Source of the DNA: Datnioides undecimradiatus
Lineage: Eukaryota; Chordata; Actinopteri; Lobotiformes; Datnioididae
Reading direction: 5' to 3'
NCBI GenBank assembly: GCA_008933995.1
Contig: WARS01000010.1
Location: 5,373,001 to 5,437,000, forward strand
Length of the DNA: 64,000 nt
Part shown: positions 11,691-24,260 of the stretch, one piece after another
How the letters are laid out: the number at the start of each line of letters is the position of its first letter
How positions within the stretch are numbered: the stretch's first letter is position 1
Notes under the pieces: model-generated
Databases searched by the model: none
Told to the model about the DNA's origin: nothing
The model's input: the letters and a program-made list of their open reading frames with translations, nothing else
Translations under genes and position numbers: made by a program

Positions 11691-12148
11691 GTATACAGTG
11701 AACAGTGCAACGCTATCTGTGAGAGAGCAAAAGGCAGAGGGTTAAAATATAATCCCTGGCATGTGCACAGTAAACATGATTATAGTTGTAACAGTGTACA
11801 AGTTAAAGATGCCAGCAGACACCAATAACTCATCACCCTTAAGTTTGGACTGCAAAAAAACCAACACCCATATATTATGGAACTCAGCAGAACAAAGCAT
11901 GCTGTATTTTACATGTGCAAAGAATACAATTTGGTGTTATTTACATGAATTTGCTTTGATTTGTGCACTGAAAATGATACGCACAGTGGTGGGAGATGTG
12001 TTTAGATCCTTAAATTATGGAGAAGCAACAATGCAACCAACCCGTTACAAGTAAGAAAGCAGAGGTGTTAGCAGTACAATAATTGCATGAAGTTTTAAAT
12101 ATAAGCGTCGTGCAGCATGGCTTATGTTGCAGGATGAGATGCTGCTAC
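11690..12148. other. Non-coding DNA, no gene seen
   Basis: AT-rich sequence crossed by a 97-codon plus-strand frame at 11761-12054 with no recognisable domain. Nothing else is seen. Confidence 0.55.
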
Positions 12149-12643
12149 ACTGTGTGGTGTTTAGTCAATGCATTTATGAAGTACTTAGATTATTTACTGA
12201 AGTAAAAGTAAAATACAATGATCTAAAAATATTCTCATCAAGGTCCTCAAAATGTAACTTAAGTAAAAGTACACAGAATAATGAGCAGAAGATACTTTAA
12301 GTATTAAAAGTAATCATTGTGCATAATCTCTTTTTTAAATGTTAAATTAAAAAAAAAGGGAAATACACAGTGTAGTATAACAATGTTGTGTTCATGAGTG
12401 GGGAACCAATTTTAGATACTTTGTGTACTAGATTAGCATTATTATACTAAATTATTTAATTTAACGTAAAAAAATAACTATAAGCATCAAATAAATGTAG
12501 TGGAGTAAAAGTATATTCATATTTCTTTCTAGAATGTGTTAAAGTAGTCAAGTACAAAAATGTCAAATTCTGCTTAAGTACAATACTTTTGGAAATGTAC
12601 TTGGTAACACTGAGTAAATGCATTTTGTTATATTTCACCTGTG
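12149..12643 (+). mobile_element. Degraded non-autonomous DNA transposon (AAGTAC-rich family), copy 1
   Basis: The block is full of AGTAAAAGTA, TTAAGTACA and TACTTTAAGTA words and contains the word AAATGTAGTGGAGTAAAAGT near 12490. These features match my memory of a family of small non-autonomous DNA transposons, hAT-like by their CAGTGGTGG-type ends, common in percomorph fish. Both ends are recognisable but eroded: TGTGTGGTG near 12151, and the end TTTCACCTG near 12633. It carries no gene. A second copy lies inverted at 56365-56850. Family identity is from memory, not a database search. Confidence 0.75.
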
Positions 12644-13935
12644 TATATCCAGTGTTCAAGTATCCAAGCAACTGCTACATCTACCCATGTCTTTGAGTGG
12701 CTGAGTGGTCAGCACGAGGGCACAGAGAAAGTGGTTGAAGTAATGTTGAACACATGGTGGCTAAATGTGTTCGCTCAAAGCAACATCCAGCTCGACTCAT
12801 GTCAGTTTCCCACCATGGGGAACTTGACGTGTGGGAATAGAGGCTCCATGCATGGCTGCCATGCATTGGCCCTTACGTTTTGCACATGTAGGTAAACAAT
12901 CCTGCCTTGTCTACTGAGAGGCCTGCGTTTATACATGGGTGCAAAACATGTGTTGCGGCCAAAGTCGCATCAAAGGTCACTAAGCTATGCTTTGAACACT
13001 TCAAAGCCGGGGGATGAGACTGTAGCTTTTAAGTTTTATGGCAGGTGTAAGCAGGGGTTGCTGACCAGCCCAGGGTGGTCTGCTCCATGGTCTGCAAGAG
13101 GCTGCTGGTGGTTAGCATGGTAGAGGTGGTGGTGCCGTTTAGAGAGCCAAGGCATCGGGGGCAGGGACATAACCGACCGGCCAGGCTGTGTCCAAAATGT
13201 CTTCATGCAGCAAGACACATTTGGAGTCCTTGGATCTGAGAGGCTTTCTGGGAGCAGACTGGACACAGGCAGACGTCCACTTCAAGGGTCTCTGGTTTCA
13301 GAGGACCTCAGCAGGGTTCGTCTATGGCCTGTGTCAGTCCCATTTGGAAACAGATACATTGGCAGAGAGGAGCAGCCTGATGACCATACCACAGAGTGAC
13401 CACAACACCGCACCCTCCCCTGACGGAGCAGAAACAGACCCTATAGCAAGTTCAAAGGATCCAAAGGGGTCTTGCCAAAGTTCATTTGCTGGAGTTCATT
13501 CATCTCAGCACCTGATGTGGTTCAGTGCCTCTTGTTTCGTGAGGCATTTCAGTTTAAATAGCAGGACTTCAAAAGGTGGCAACGTTCTTATTTGAAATGA
13601 GTCATCCCGTCTTTTGAAACAACTGTGCCATACCTGTAAAGTTAACCCAAATTCAGCAATAATGAACAAAAATCTATTTTCAGATGTTCCACGTTTCTCT
13701 CCTGAGCCCATTCTAATTTTGTCATCGATGGGTTTATGAGATGAGGAGAAGAACCTGAACTGTGGTTGGCAGCATGAGCTTTTTTTTTTTCTTTTAGAGT
13801 TGTTGTCAATTTTGGCCCCCACCCAAATGAAATGGATATTGCTTGAAATGACTCTACCAACAAATATACTTGTGCCTCAAGCTGCACGCAAGTCCACGCT
13901 CTGCAACAGAGCTCCAAATTCACGCAGTTGGGTGT
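12644..13935. other. Non-coding DNA with higher-GC patch
   Basis: Between 12900 and 13600 GC content is higher, and a 135-codon plus-strand frame (13188-13595) runs through it. Its translation shows no known domain, and the overlapping minus-strand and second plus-strand frames are similarly open, so coding is not supported. The rest is plain DNA with a T-rich run at 13780-13792. Confidence 0.5.
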
Positions 13936-14320
13936 GCTTTAAAACACCACATTATGAACATTGAAATCAACACAAAGTGGCTTAATAACTCCTCCGGTGA
14001 CAGAGCCTGCTAAATTGATCATTTTGAATGCTTTACAATATCCATAATTATGCGAGTGGAATACAAGGTGCTGCGCGTCTGGTTGATGATCCTGGAATGA
14101 CAGGTCTATAACAGCCCCCCTCTCCTTGAGATAGTTGGAGACCCACATGCACATTGAGAAAAGCCATTACAAGCCCAGGGTGAAGCAGGTGTGTTTGCGG
14201 CACTTCACAGATGGCTGGGAGCGTTGTTAATGAGAGAATAGTAAACACCAAAAAACTTTTATCTTTGATGCAAGATTGTTTTACCAAGTGTGCCGCTGTA
14301 ACTTGTCAAAAGCAGCGGAA
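13935..14320. promoter_or_regulatory. Candidate conserved regulatory element
   Basis: Repeat-free block at the left of a 1 kb cluster. Homeodomain-type words include CTTAATAAC near 13981, CTAAATTGATCATTTTGA near 14010, CATAATTATGCG near 14043 and GTTAATGAG near 14225. Two minus-strand frames (13939-14154 and 14048-14287) overlap in different phases and have no family similarity. Confidence 0.35.
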
Positions 14321-14640
14321 TGCAAGGTCAATTCACACGTGTGATTTGATTGACCCGTGCTAATCAGGTCCTGCCCAGACACTTAGCACACAGTTTATGG
14401 ACTTGCTGACATACATTTTACTGGAGGCATTTACAGTCTTTAGATATGCCAGCTCACCATCTTTATTTAGCCGCATAACAAATAGCACTAATGTCACATG
14501 TGCAGTACAAGGCTGGCACACCTCTTATCGACTCCTTATTAATTGTGTCCTATTAAAATGGAACATTTTGCAACACCCAGAGAAACATTATGCTCCCAGA
14601 GAGTGAGCTTTCTCTCTTATTTCACCGTTGTACTGAGGTG
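14320..14640. promoter_or_regulatory. Candidate conserved regulatory element
   Basis: Second part of the cluster, with TTTGATTGACC near 14345 (a PBX/HOX-like TGATTGAC word), CTAATCAGG at 14360-14368, and TTATTAATTGTG near 14537. No simple repeats. A 69-codon plus-strand frame is present by chance. Confidence 0.35.
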
Positions 14641-14960
14641 CTGCAGTGAGATGATTAAAAGTGCATTACCTGGGCATGGTGATTCCCTGAATGAGCTGTG
14701 CTAAATTGGTTGTTTTCTATGTTGTGATTAATTGAACTTCCAGGGCCACATTTCAACACGCTTTGTTTTTCTGTCCCCAGTCATCACCTATTATTAAAGA
14801 CAAATTTTCAATATCTCTCTGGGAGTCCAATTAAGGATTTACATTGGGACAGTATTTTTCACCTTAATTACTATACATAGTGCAAGCGTTGACGTATTTC
14901 CTTATTTATCAAACGACACAGTGGAATCGAATTCATCAAGTAAACAGATAGTTAGTTAGA
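14640..14960. promoter_or_regulatory. Candidate conserved regulatory element
   Basis: Third part of the cluster: GATGATTAAAAG near 14650, GTGATTAATTGAA near 14725, CCAATTAAGG at 14828-14837 and CCTTAATTAC near 14862. Four TAAT-type sites in about 220 bp of otherwise complex sequence is typical of homeodomain-bound enhancers. Function is inferred. Confidence 0.35.
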
Positions 14961-15775
14961 TTCTGTAATTGCAGCCTGTTTTTTGGGCTGAGCAAACATA
15001 AAAAAAACAGGGTAATCCAAAATCTGATGAACAACTGAATAATATCTCCACTGGAAAATGACTACACAGCATATTCATGGTGAAAACAAACTTTAAAGAA
15101 TTGTGCAGCTCAAAGGTTATGAAGCTGCATGAGATTGCCATGTGTGTACAAGATACTGATCGCACATAGACATTTAAAAAAGTGGTATTTTAATATTATT
15201 ATCAACCTAAAGACTTAACAGTAACTCAGCAACTACTGTAATATTACACCACAGGTTTCTGAATCACAATGGCTTGTGGGACTTTGCACAAAATGTATGG
15301 GCGGTGATATTAATTTCATTTGACCGCATATTGGGCAAACAGTTGGAATCCCTTTGTAACTAGCGGTGTTGTAAAGCATTAGCGGATGCCCGTGCCCAGT
15401 GATGCCTCATGGTCGCTGCACTTGACTGGTATACGGCATCTGACACTGGCATTCTGGGATTCCCTTCCTCAATGCTTAAAACCTAAATGCCTCATTGTCG
15501 GAGACGACTGCAATAGTGTTGAAGTTAAGTGGCTTCAAATTGAAATTTCCTGTGGGTTTGCAGCCTGCATATGGAGCCAATAAAAGTCCTGTGGCCCTGA
15601 ATAAATGTTAATTTTTCTTTTTGTGGGTCTGCAGGGTAAGAGAAATGATGACAGTTTCTCTACTAAACATGCAGATATTCTGTGAATAATCATCTCATTT
15701 CTTGAAAGAAATTTAATATAAAAAAAGTACGGCAATCCTCTTTCAGTGATGGTTCCCTAGAAGCAAGGCCTGCAG
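14960..15775. other. Non-coding DNA, no gene seen
   Basis: AT-rich, non-repetitive. Small frames of 65-69 codons only. The stretch 15370-15600 is GC-balanced and could be part of a regulatory element. Confidence 0.55.
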
Positions 15776-15970
15776 TAGTTTGAAGCTACCCATGGCATCC
15801 TGCTTAATGCCCAATTTTCATTCAGCATCTATACCACCTCCTTTGTGTGACCCTGCAAATATCCTCTGGGCCTCTTCATTAGTCTATGGGGCCTGTGTGC
15901 AAAGGCTCTCTAGTTAATTTGGCCCGGCAGGACTGTTTCCCCTACTGGAGATCAGCAGGAAAGAAGCCCG
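15775..15970. promoter_or_regulatory. Candidate regulatory element
   Basis: Compact block with GCTTAATGCCC near 15802, CTTCATTAGTC near 15874 and AGTTAATTTGG near 15912. It is repeat-free and not covered by a significant frame. Confidence 0.3.
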
Positions 15971-17095
15971 CCTCAGACACTCAGACATTCAGAGGCACGC
16001 TTTGCTTGATGCAAATATGTATAGCCGGTTTCTGTTTCTGCATTTTTTAACATATTCTCTTCATCCATTTTAAGTGCTCCAGAAAATCTCTCACACCACT
16101 CATTGGCTTGTTTATGGCCAGCTCTCTGGTCTGATCTTGTCATGCGCCGGTGATGCGAGCACGGCGGTGGATCATGGCTATAACAATTTTTTTTTCTCTC
16201 TTTTTCTGCATTGTTTGGGCGACCACTTGCTGCTACAATTGACCTGCGAGTGGAGCTGATGACCAAGATGACTAACCCCTGGGGAGCCCGAGTCAGGGAA
16301 ATCATGCGAGAGATGGAGAGAGACAGAGAGGGAGAGCAAGAGACCAAGACCAAGTTGTACAACACGGGCATACAACCACACACCAACACACACTGTACTG
16401 TGTTTCCACGCAGCTCTCAGCGGCTGAGCCCTGTGTATTTCAGGCTGGAGCGTCTGCGGCCGAGGAGAGATGCCACATTTATGCAGCACAAGGCCGTCAT
16501 TTCTTTTGGGTTCAGGAGCTCCTAGCGAGATGCTGGCATGATGCGCCTGGCTCTGACAGGTGCTGCCATCCCAACAGCGCAGCTCGGCCACCAACCAGAC
16601 AAGAGTTGTCTGCTCAAGCTGCAGAAGACCCAGGACCGTGCTGGGAGCGTGATCCCAACTTGGCACTGACCACAGCACCAATCACTGGAGCTGATTTAAT
16701 TGTGTCACTCTTGGGGAAAAAAATAAGTTGGGGGGGAAACAGAAGTGAGAGGCAGGGTTGCAGTGGAGTGTGAAACCATGAACACAACATTTATTGCTGC
16801 ACCTTTAGTTTACTACAAGTCCAAAATCTCTACTCAGCCTCCAGTAGGGACTATTTTTTCCTTTTCTCAAATTGTCATGGTAGGGTGCGTACTGCAATAG
16901 GTGTAATGTTGTTTTGTTATCAGAAGTGGACGTGAAAACTGAGTGAAGGAACTGCTTTCATAGGAGACAAACTCTCACCATGAAACATTTGGAAACATGT
17001 CTTCCTCCACTGCAGGGTTGTGAGGTTGCACATGGAAAACATTAAGCTCTTTACAGATTGAATAAGGATGGGCCAATAAATGTCAGGAATTTCAG
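15970..17095. other. Non-coding DNA, no convincing gene
   Basis: A 167-codon minus-strand frame (16178-16681) and a 104-codon plus-strand frame (16211-16525) overlap. The first is leucine/serine-rich because of GAGA tracts near 16310-16350 and has no recognised domain. The portion 16040-16330 is repeat-poor and may be regulatory. No splice-bounded exon could be argued. Confidence 0.5.
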
Positions 17096-17260
17096 AAAGC
17101 GGGACCAAATCAGACAGGGTGGGACTCCATCACTTGCCTCCAATCCGGCGTTGCATTCATTATGAGAACAAGCATTCCTCACCACATCCCACCTTGCAGT
17201 TTGCTGTCTGCTCTGTAATTAGCTCAGGCAAGGTATTGTTTCCATGACAGCGAGAGCAAG
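17095..17260. promoter_or_regulatory. Candidate regulatory element
   Basis: Short repeat-free block with GTAATTAGCTC at 17215-17225 and GC-balanced flanks before a purine-rich tract begins. Inference from texture only. Confidence 0.25.
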
Positions 17261-19437
17261 CAAGAGGCAGACAAAACATAGACAGGGAAATAAAGAGAGA
17301 ATGAGGAAAATACAGACCAGGTGGACATTTTGGACACATCCATAAAACAGTAATGAGACATTCACAGTTCACCTGGCAGATTCTCAGTGCCTCTCCTCTC
17401 TACACTGAATGAAGAGCAGTGGGGTTAAATCTGCAGGAAGAGAGAGGGGGGAAGAAAAAAAAAACAACCTTTAAAAGAGATGAGATTAACATGGTGCTGC
17501 AAAGAGATCAGGTGACAGTGTGAGAAAGACACATTAAAAATACAATGTTGACGAGATTGAATGTGTCAGCTTTAATTTGGGGGACTTTGGCTTAGCTCGG
17601 GCTGCAGATGATCCGGTCCATACTTTTGCTGGACGACATCCAAATCTGTCTCCTTGGAAGAGTTACTGGGCCATGGGACTTTGTCCAGACACCCCAAGGA
17701 AGGCAATCTACACCACAGTGCTTCAGATGGGCTCAATGTGGATTGGTTGCAGGGGTGGAAGCGCTGCATATTTTATGATCAAATGTTAAATATCTGCATG
17801 GAATATTTTATATATATATTTTTTTTTTTATCATCGTATGCAAAAGTTGGCCGGCTGCTCTGGTATTTGATCAGCCTGGACAATCTTTTGATCTCCACAT
17901 CAGGCTGTAAATTTTTGTTCTTTTTAAGACTTTTTCAGTCTGTGTTTGCTGTGTAAGATGTTTTTAAAACTTGAAGATGTCAGTACTACTTGTCATACTT
18001 ATTAAAGCATGTTACATTAGACACAAGTTGATAATGAATATGACTCTGACTTTCCTTAGGTTCCAGTAAACCCCTCTATAAGTATCTTATTAATCCTGCC
18101 CTCCTACTTCCAGTCTTACTTGCCCATTCAGGCTACTGATACGACATACTATAAGTTTACTTCTTATAGTTTAACTTTGAACAGTTTAGATCATAAAGTT
18201 GTACTTATCAAGTGACCATTTTTCTGCTCATCCGTCAGCTCCGAGATTTACAGGGGGTAGAATCGTCAGAGTGAAATCATAGGTCTACAGATGTTTTCAA
18301 GATGTTTTTTCTGTCAGTTGCAGATTATCCCCTGTAGCAAAATCTCATTAAAGTGCAATTTACAGAGCTGCACTGATGTTGCCATCAACCAAAATTAAAG
18401 GCATTAATTTTTCAAAGAAGTTCACCGAAGTCCTCACAATAAATGATGTAGCACTTTGTAAGAATGATTTGCCAAAGTATTATTTTGGAGGAAGAAATTA
18501 ACTCACATTAACGGAGCGCGGGGATTGGACATGGGCTGCAAAAAAAGATGTGCAAATGTGGCCATTTAGTCAGAGCGTGTCGGTACGGAGACATGCATAT
18601 TAAGGCTACCATGCTGGGACAGATGAGGGAAGAGGGAAATATGAAACCCTGATGGAGGTTATGACACAGACACATAGAGAGACGTGTACACTGGAGGGCT
18701 AAGGCGCCCACTCTGCTGTAGTGATTGGTGCTGTATGCAGGAGGACAGAAAACAGGCAAATTTTACATGGAGTCTGGTTGAAGAGATGCTTTTCATTTAA
18801 CTCTCAAGTGCAAGAAAATGCAGCAGTCAGAACGCATAAATGTTTGCATCCCATTTAAAATTGTTGCATTGGTTATGTCTTTAAAATCTACTTCCTCTTT
18901 TTTAAAGTTACAGTAAATGTCACTTATTTAAATAATTAACAGAGTTCAGTAAGATTTTACACTGTAGACCTTAGACACAAATACAGTGTTTCTTACACTA
19001 TCATTACACACATCCTTTAAAAAGTTACATACAGGTTCAATTTCCTGGCTTTCTGGTCTTATTAATGAGAGAAATTGTTTGGTTTTTATGAAGTATTAAT
19101 AAATTATGAACCCCAACTTAATTTTAAAAGATTGAAATTGTATTTAAAATTCGACTTCAATCATATTTCATACACATAAGTCTTTGAAATAAAAATAGGA
19201 GAGACAACATCCTTCAGCAGGAACATTTGGAACTGACTTTATCGGGAATTTTCAACATGTCAAATTGAAAAACTATGGAACAGGAAATATTTTCCTGTTA
19301 CAGTCAGTGTCTCTACATTTTAACACTTGTTAAATATTTTGAATGCTTGTCAAATGTTTTTGCACATTTAGCCGAGAAGTAAATTCTAAAATTAAAGCTG
19401 AAATTATGTTTCACAAATTGGAAGTAAGGTTAACAGT

Positions 19438-19459
19438 ATAATAATAATAATAATAATAA
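19438..19459. repeat. ATA trinucleotide repeat followed by AC steps
   Basis: Seven uninterrupted trinucleotide units, then a short ACACACAC run. Confidence 0.9.
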
Positions 19460-19990
19460 CACACACAGTATTACAATAATAAATTCACATTTTGAGATAT
19501 AGTTCTAATGAATCCCTCTGCCATCATTTATTCTCAATGACTTATTACAGAAATTACAATTACTCCAGGGCCAGATTTGATATGTCATGATGTACATTAT
19601 GTCATGATTGATGACTAAATGGACATCGAACATGGAGTGCAGCTCCATCTTTTAAGTACATTAAAATTAATACCAAGAAATGGTCTCTAAGCTGTGAAAA
19701 GTGCGCGGGCACTGCTCGGTCCCTGCAACCAGTCCTGAAGCTGCTGCAGGGATGGACGAGTAGTGATGAGGATGTAACCCTGCAGACCACGTAGGGACAT
19801 AAAAAAAAAGTAGAGCCATAATATTGTATAGTCCGATGATTTATGTTAGTATTTATGATTCGGAAACGGTGTAATTAATATTCATAGACTCGTGGTCTGA
19901 ATAAATGCAGCCTTTGCGGCCCGTAGGCCTGTGCAGCTCAGCAAAATGATACTTTAATTAAGTCTAAAGCTAGAAAGGTATTATTACATA

Positions 19991-20023
19991 TTATTATTTA
20001 TTATTATTATTATTATTATTATT
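19991..20023. repeat. ATT trinucleotide repeat
   Basis: About ten units with one early interruption. Confidence 0.9.
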
Positions 20024-21228
20024 TGCTTTTCCCCTGGGAATTGAAAACTTATTTTTTCTTGAAAAGCAGTCGCCGTCTTACACAGACCTTTATTTCAAAG
20101 TTAAAGGACTGTCTGGGCAAAACAATGTAAGGCGGATATACGTTTAATGAAGTTAACTCATGAAAAAGATGTCACAGCATGCCGCAGCCAGCCTGCCCGC
20201 TGCACATAATGTAGGCGAAAGAGCAAATGCAGGGCTTTTCTTATGGCTGGACGCTCTCTGAGGCACTTGTTTTTGTCCTCAGCTCACACCGTCGGGGCGT
20301 CATGCCAAAGCCTATCAACTAAATATCAAAGATGCAGAGTGTCGGATCTTTCCACTCTGCATTTTTACCTTATTTCATCCGATCCCACCTGCTGACGCGG
20401 GTTAAGTTATTTAAATGCAGCTTCTATTGGGAGGCTGCACACGCATGCACGCTCAAAAAATGCCATTGTCTTTTTTTTTTTTCTCCTTTCATCCTCAAAT
20501 ACAGAAATCATTTGCAAGGAAATTATAGGCCTCGCGAGGGCAGGTCTTTTGCATACTAATTTTGTTAGACTTACCTCCCGTGGTCAATGTTCGATGTGAC
20601 CATTAGTGAGAGCACTAGAATTTATTTTATTCGATTGAAAAGACAGTGTTTAGAGTAATGTGGCGGAGGCACCTTATGCCAGCTTTAAGATAAATGGTTG
20701 CGAACTGTCTTTGTCTGTTCCTGGACTCGGGCCTGCTGCAGCCTCAGGAGTGTTTGAGTGTCGACTTAAGGAGATTTAAGGAAAACACGTGGCCTTTGTG
20801 CGACCACAATGGCCTCCTCATCAGGTGCCTCCTCGATGAGAGAGAGGCTGCTTTTTCATACAGAATAATTAACCTTGCATAACTTGAAACCGACATCACT
20901 GACCATTTGTCGATCTGCTGACCCTCATATTTGCAACCCCACCCTGTCTGCACCCATCTCTGCGCATGATAGAATTACACAGACCCATATTTCTTCTCAA
21001 ATTATGTGGACGCATCAGACAAGTTTTTAAAAGGTGAAAGGAAAGATTTTTTACAGGCTGAAAAATAAACACCTCTCCAGTATTGGGATTTTGTTAAAAA
21101 GGGGGGAAAAAAAGATGTGGAGAGAAGCTGGAGGCAGGAGAGATTTTTACTGGTGGTTTCTTTGGGGGGGTTGGTGGGTTTGAATGGCAGAAAAGGGGAG
21201 GAGGGGGGGAGAAGGCTTCAAAAGCTGC

Positions 21229-21247
21229 TTACCAGCAGGTGGCGGCA
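21229..21247 (+). promoter_or_regulatory. Consensus CTCF-binding site
   Basis: The 19 bases match the vertebrate CTCF consensus YDRCCASYAGRKGGCRSYV at every position, with core CCAGCAGGTGGCGGC at 21232-21246. By simple base counting, a full match is expected about 0.002 times in both strands of a 64 kb window, so this is unlikely to be chance. CTCF binding would imply a loop anchor or insulator, oriented with the motif on the plus strand. Occupancy in vivo is unknown. Confidence 0.7.
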
Positions 21248-21249
21248 GC

Positions 21250-23830
21250 ATAACGTTTGAGCAGCCCCACCCCTTCAGCTTCTGGGTTGTGGACTTTCTG
21301 GTAATATTGACAGGTGTTTTATCCTCCAGCTCAGGAGAAATTAAAACTGTCAACATGTCAGCAAATATGATATTATTGATCACCGATGAGTGAAATTCAA
21401 AGCTGTTCTTACATGTTGTCTTGAAGGTCTGGGCTGACTATTTAAAAACACAGCCTTTGGCCAGTAATGATCATTATCGCACTTGCAGACCTTCTTTCAC
21501 TCACATGTCTAGTTTGACAATAATACATATCTTGCTTGTTGAACAAATCATAATAAAGTCCCGGCGTCACTGCCTGACACCTGGACCAGACAGGATCATC
21601 ACCAAGGTCCTTTGTGATGACTTATCCCCAGTGGTCAGATCCCTTATGTGGTGGGAGTCATTCAGAAGATGAATCACATGATGCATTTTTAATTTCCCTG
21701 CCGTGGCCCCGGTCCAGGACTCGGTGGGTCAGATGGAAATGAGCGCTGGACAGGCCGGCGACATCAGCCGACGAGGGCTGCAGCACTTAAGACATGATGT
21801 ACGACGGTCATTACCGAAGGCAGGTCAGGAGGGAGTCCAGGTCATTCTTGCCACCAAAGAGAAACAGCAGAGGAGGCAGAAAGTGTCTGGCCAGTTTAGA
21901 AAATGCCACATCTCTTCAGACCTTCTCCGGGAATGCATGCAGGGCCCCTGATGGGTGAATGGTCCCCCAAGACAGCAAGGGATTATTACCCATCCTCACC
22001 TCTGCTCTTTGTTCTTGTACAGTATACGGCAGCAGCACTTGGCGTGCACACTCCCTCAGAGTTGCATCACAAATAATGGCTTGACATATGTGCCACTTAT
22101 CAACACGTCTGCAGACAAGTTGGCAAGTCACACATCTATTTTAGTTTGAGGTCGGCTGATTAGTGGTGCAGATACGGGATTGAGCATATGTGTCACTTGC
22201 ACTCTTCGTGTTGGCACGGTGCAACTCCAGCACAGTAGAAGCTCCAGCTAATTACCAAACGTCTGACGGCCTTTTCTTTCTCTACCTTTGATTGAAAGCT
22301 TGACCTTTGCCTCCTGAGCCGCGTCGTGAAATGGCTCGTCTTTGTGACCGTGCTTCTGGGTGGCGTGCAGAGCAATACTGGGGCCTCGGTGTTGTGCCTG
22401 GTGTCATAATATTGTGGGTATCAGAGAAAGCAAATAGATTAGAGCAAAGCAAGGTGTGAATGTCGATGAATATCACCGCATGTATCTCTACCATAAGATT
22501 TTATAGTTTCCTTGTTATGAGCAGAGGGTTATTCAAAATTAAACAGAAGTGCCTGACAAGGAGAAAGTTAATTGCATTCAAAGCCAGTTCAAACCTCGCA
22601 TTGCTAACGCAAAGAGAGGACAGCATGTCAAGGAGATTAAGAAGTGAATCAAGCAAGGAGAAAAAAAAAGGGGAGGAAAAAAAATGAAAGGAAATAACCA
22701 AAATGAAATAATGTGCTGGACCACCTCTTGAGCGAGTACAAGCATGGCATCTGTGTCAGATGTTGTTAATTAATGTCAGTATGTTCCTCGCTGGCACTTG
22801 GCTTCCTGTCCTTCGTGCAGGGCAGATTCTAGAGAAGTGCTTGTGGCGAACAAATGTGTGTGTGCGTGTGTATGTTGATGGGTGGGTAGGGGGGCTGAGG
22901 GGTTAGAAACAGCAGTGGTAGGGGGTGTTAATCCCACTCATTATAATTCCAGTCTGTGGCCTGTCTTGGGAAAGGGACTACAGGGGCCTACCGCTCCATC
23001 TTATCAATATGTATTTCCCCTTTTTCACCTCTCCAAGTGGCCCCTGACTGCACAGTGGCTAACTAGCCTTACTCACTGTCTCTTTCTCCGGGTCTCTATG
23101 TCAGCATGTGATCTAACTCATCACTGCAGGCAAACCTGGGACAAAAGATGATGATGATGCACACTTGATGTCTGTGAAAGAAAAACAATCTTAGTATATT
23201 CAAAATTATAAATATTGTGTATATTTTTAATTTTTGTCTCATAACTCCCATGCTCTCATGCCATGCAGGGTTACTGAGCGGTGCCTTTGGAGTGAAAAGG
23301 GGTAAACTACTGTAATGTCCTGGTCAAGAGGATCATAACAGCACATTGGAAATGTAGAAACAGACCTTGCATAAGATATTTTGTACGCATGCATAGTGAG
23401 AAAAAAGCTTTCACTACGTGTGATGATGGATCACCTGTAATGAAGGTTACAGCAGGTAACATGACAGCAAATATAGATGTATATCAATAGAAAGAAGATA
23501 GAGGCATATTTCTGTATGAGTGTATGGCTCTTTGAAAATGTACATAATTAACAATATATTGAATGTTCTTAATAAAGGCATAGGTTCTATTTTGACACTA
23601 ATATAGGCTACACCCACAGAAAAACTTACCTAAAACCACAGGCAGCATTGAATTCACATTTCATGAGCTACGTAACTAGTAGATGTTTTTAGCCACCCCC
23701 GTGTTTTCTTAGTTTGTTTTTTGCAACACAATAAACCCTATGTCAAGTTGTACATTTTGTCATGTCTTTGGGGAAATCAAAGACTTTAAAGACAGTAAAT
23801 TATTTTTAATGCTTGCACAAAAATAATAGG
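21250..23830. other. Non-coding DNA, possible LINE crumb
   Basis: Mostly plain sequence. The plus-strand frame ending at 21672 contains a GPD-I--KVL-like peptide reminiscent of LINE reverse transcriptase (see findings). The GC-richer stretch 21690-21950 carries an 82-codon plus-strand frame of unknown nature. Purine runs lie at 22650-22690, and a GT-rich stretch at 22855-22872. No gene is supported. Confidence 0.5.
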
Positions 23831-24260
23831 CCATTTTCTAAATGATGTGCCATGCTGGTGCCTGGGATCATCAGGATGCCAGTTTTGCCTCCCTGTTGAT
23901 CGGCTAATTTGAGACTGAGCGCACCTGGTGTGTCTTATTGCGTGCACAAGTGCCGAGAAATGGCACTCTATCTACTGGGTTTGGTTATTTCCATGCAGAG
24001 CAGAGGTACTGACGATGTTAGCATTAACGGGCCATTAAAATGAGGAAGGATGAAGTCATTGCCATGAAAAGTTGCTGCGCCTTGCTAAATGAGAGACCAG
24101 AGTGGGACGAGATAAAGAGGAAGTGGAGCTTTCAACATGGCCACCATGTCCTGTAATGACCAGTGTTCAGCTTTTATAAGCCCTCCACTGAGCAGGGCCT
24201 CAGATTAATGTCGACAGGACCGTGACAGCAGTGGTCTGAATGGACTGCTGTAGGGACCCC
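23830..24260. promoter_or_regulatory. Candidate conserved regulatory element
   Basis: Repeat-free block with GGCTAATTTGAG near 23902, GCATTAACGGGCCATTAAAA near 24021 and CAGATTAATGTCG near 24202. GC-balanced, with no frame of note. Conservation untested. Confidence 0.3.

Larger units (their letters stand above)
17260..21180. other. Plain AT-rich non-coding DNA
   Basis: Purine-rich tracts near 17270-17460, T-runs near 17820, an ATA microsatellite at 19438-19459 and an ATT microsatellite at 19991-20023. Frames reach only 100 codons. A stretch near 20220-20420 has several CpG words but no clear gene or motif cluster. No mobile element is recognised. Confidence 0.65.

Noticed and set aside
13188-13595. 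135-codon plus-strand frame in a GC-richer patch
   Set aside because: Unrecognised translation and equally open alternative frames; no supporting splice or promoter context.
16178-16681. 167-codon minus-strand open frame
   Set aside because: Leucine/serine-rich from purine tracts, no domain, and contradicted by an overlapping plus-strand frame.
17577-17789. Plus-strand frame with GDFGLAR, reminiscent of a kinase DFG motif
   Set aside because: No APE motif, no catalytic loop upstream and a frame that ends soon after; most likely chance.
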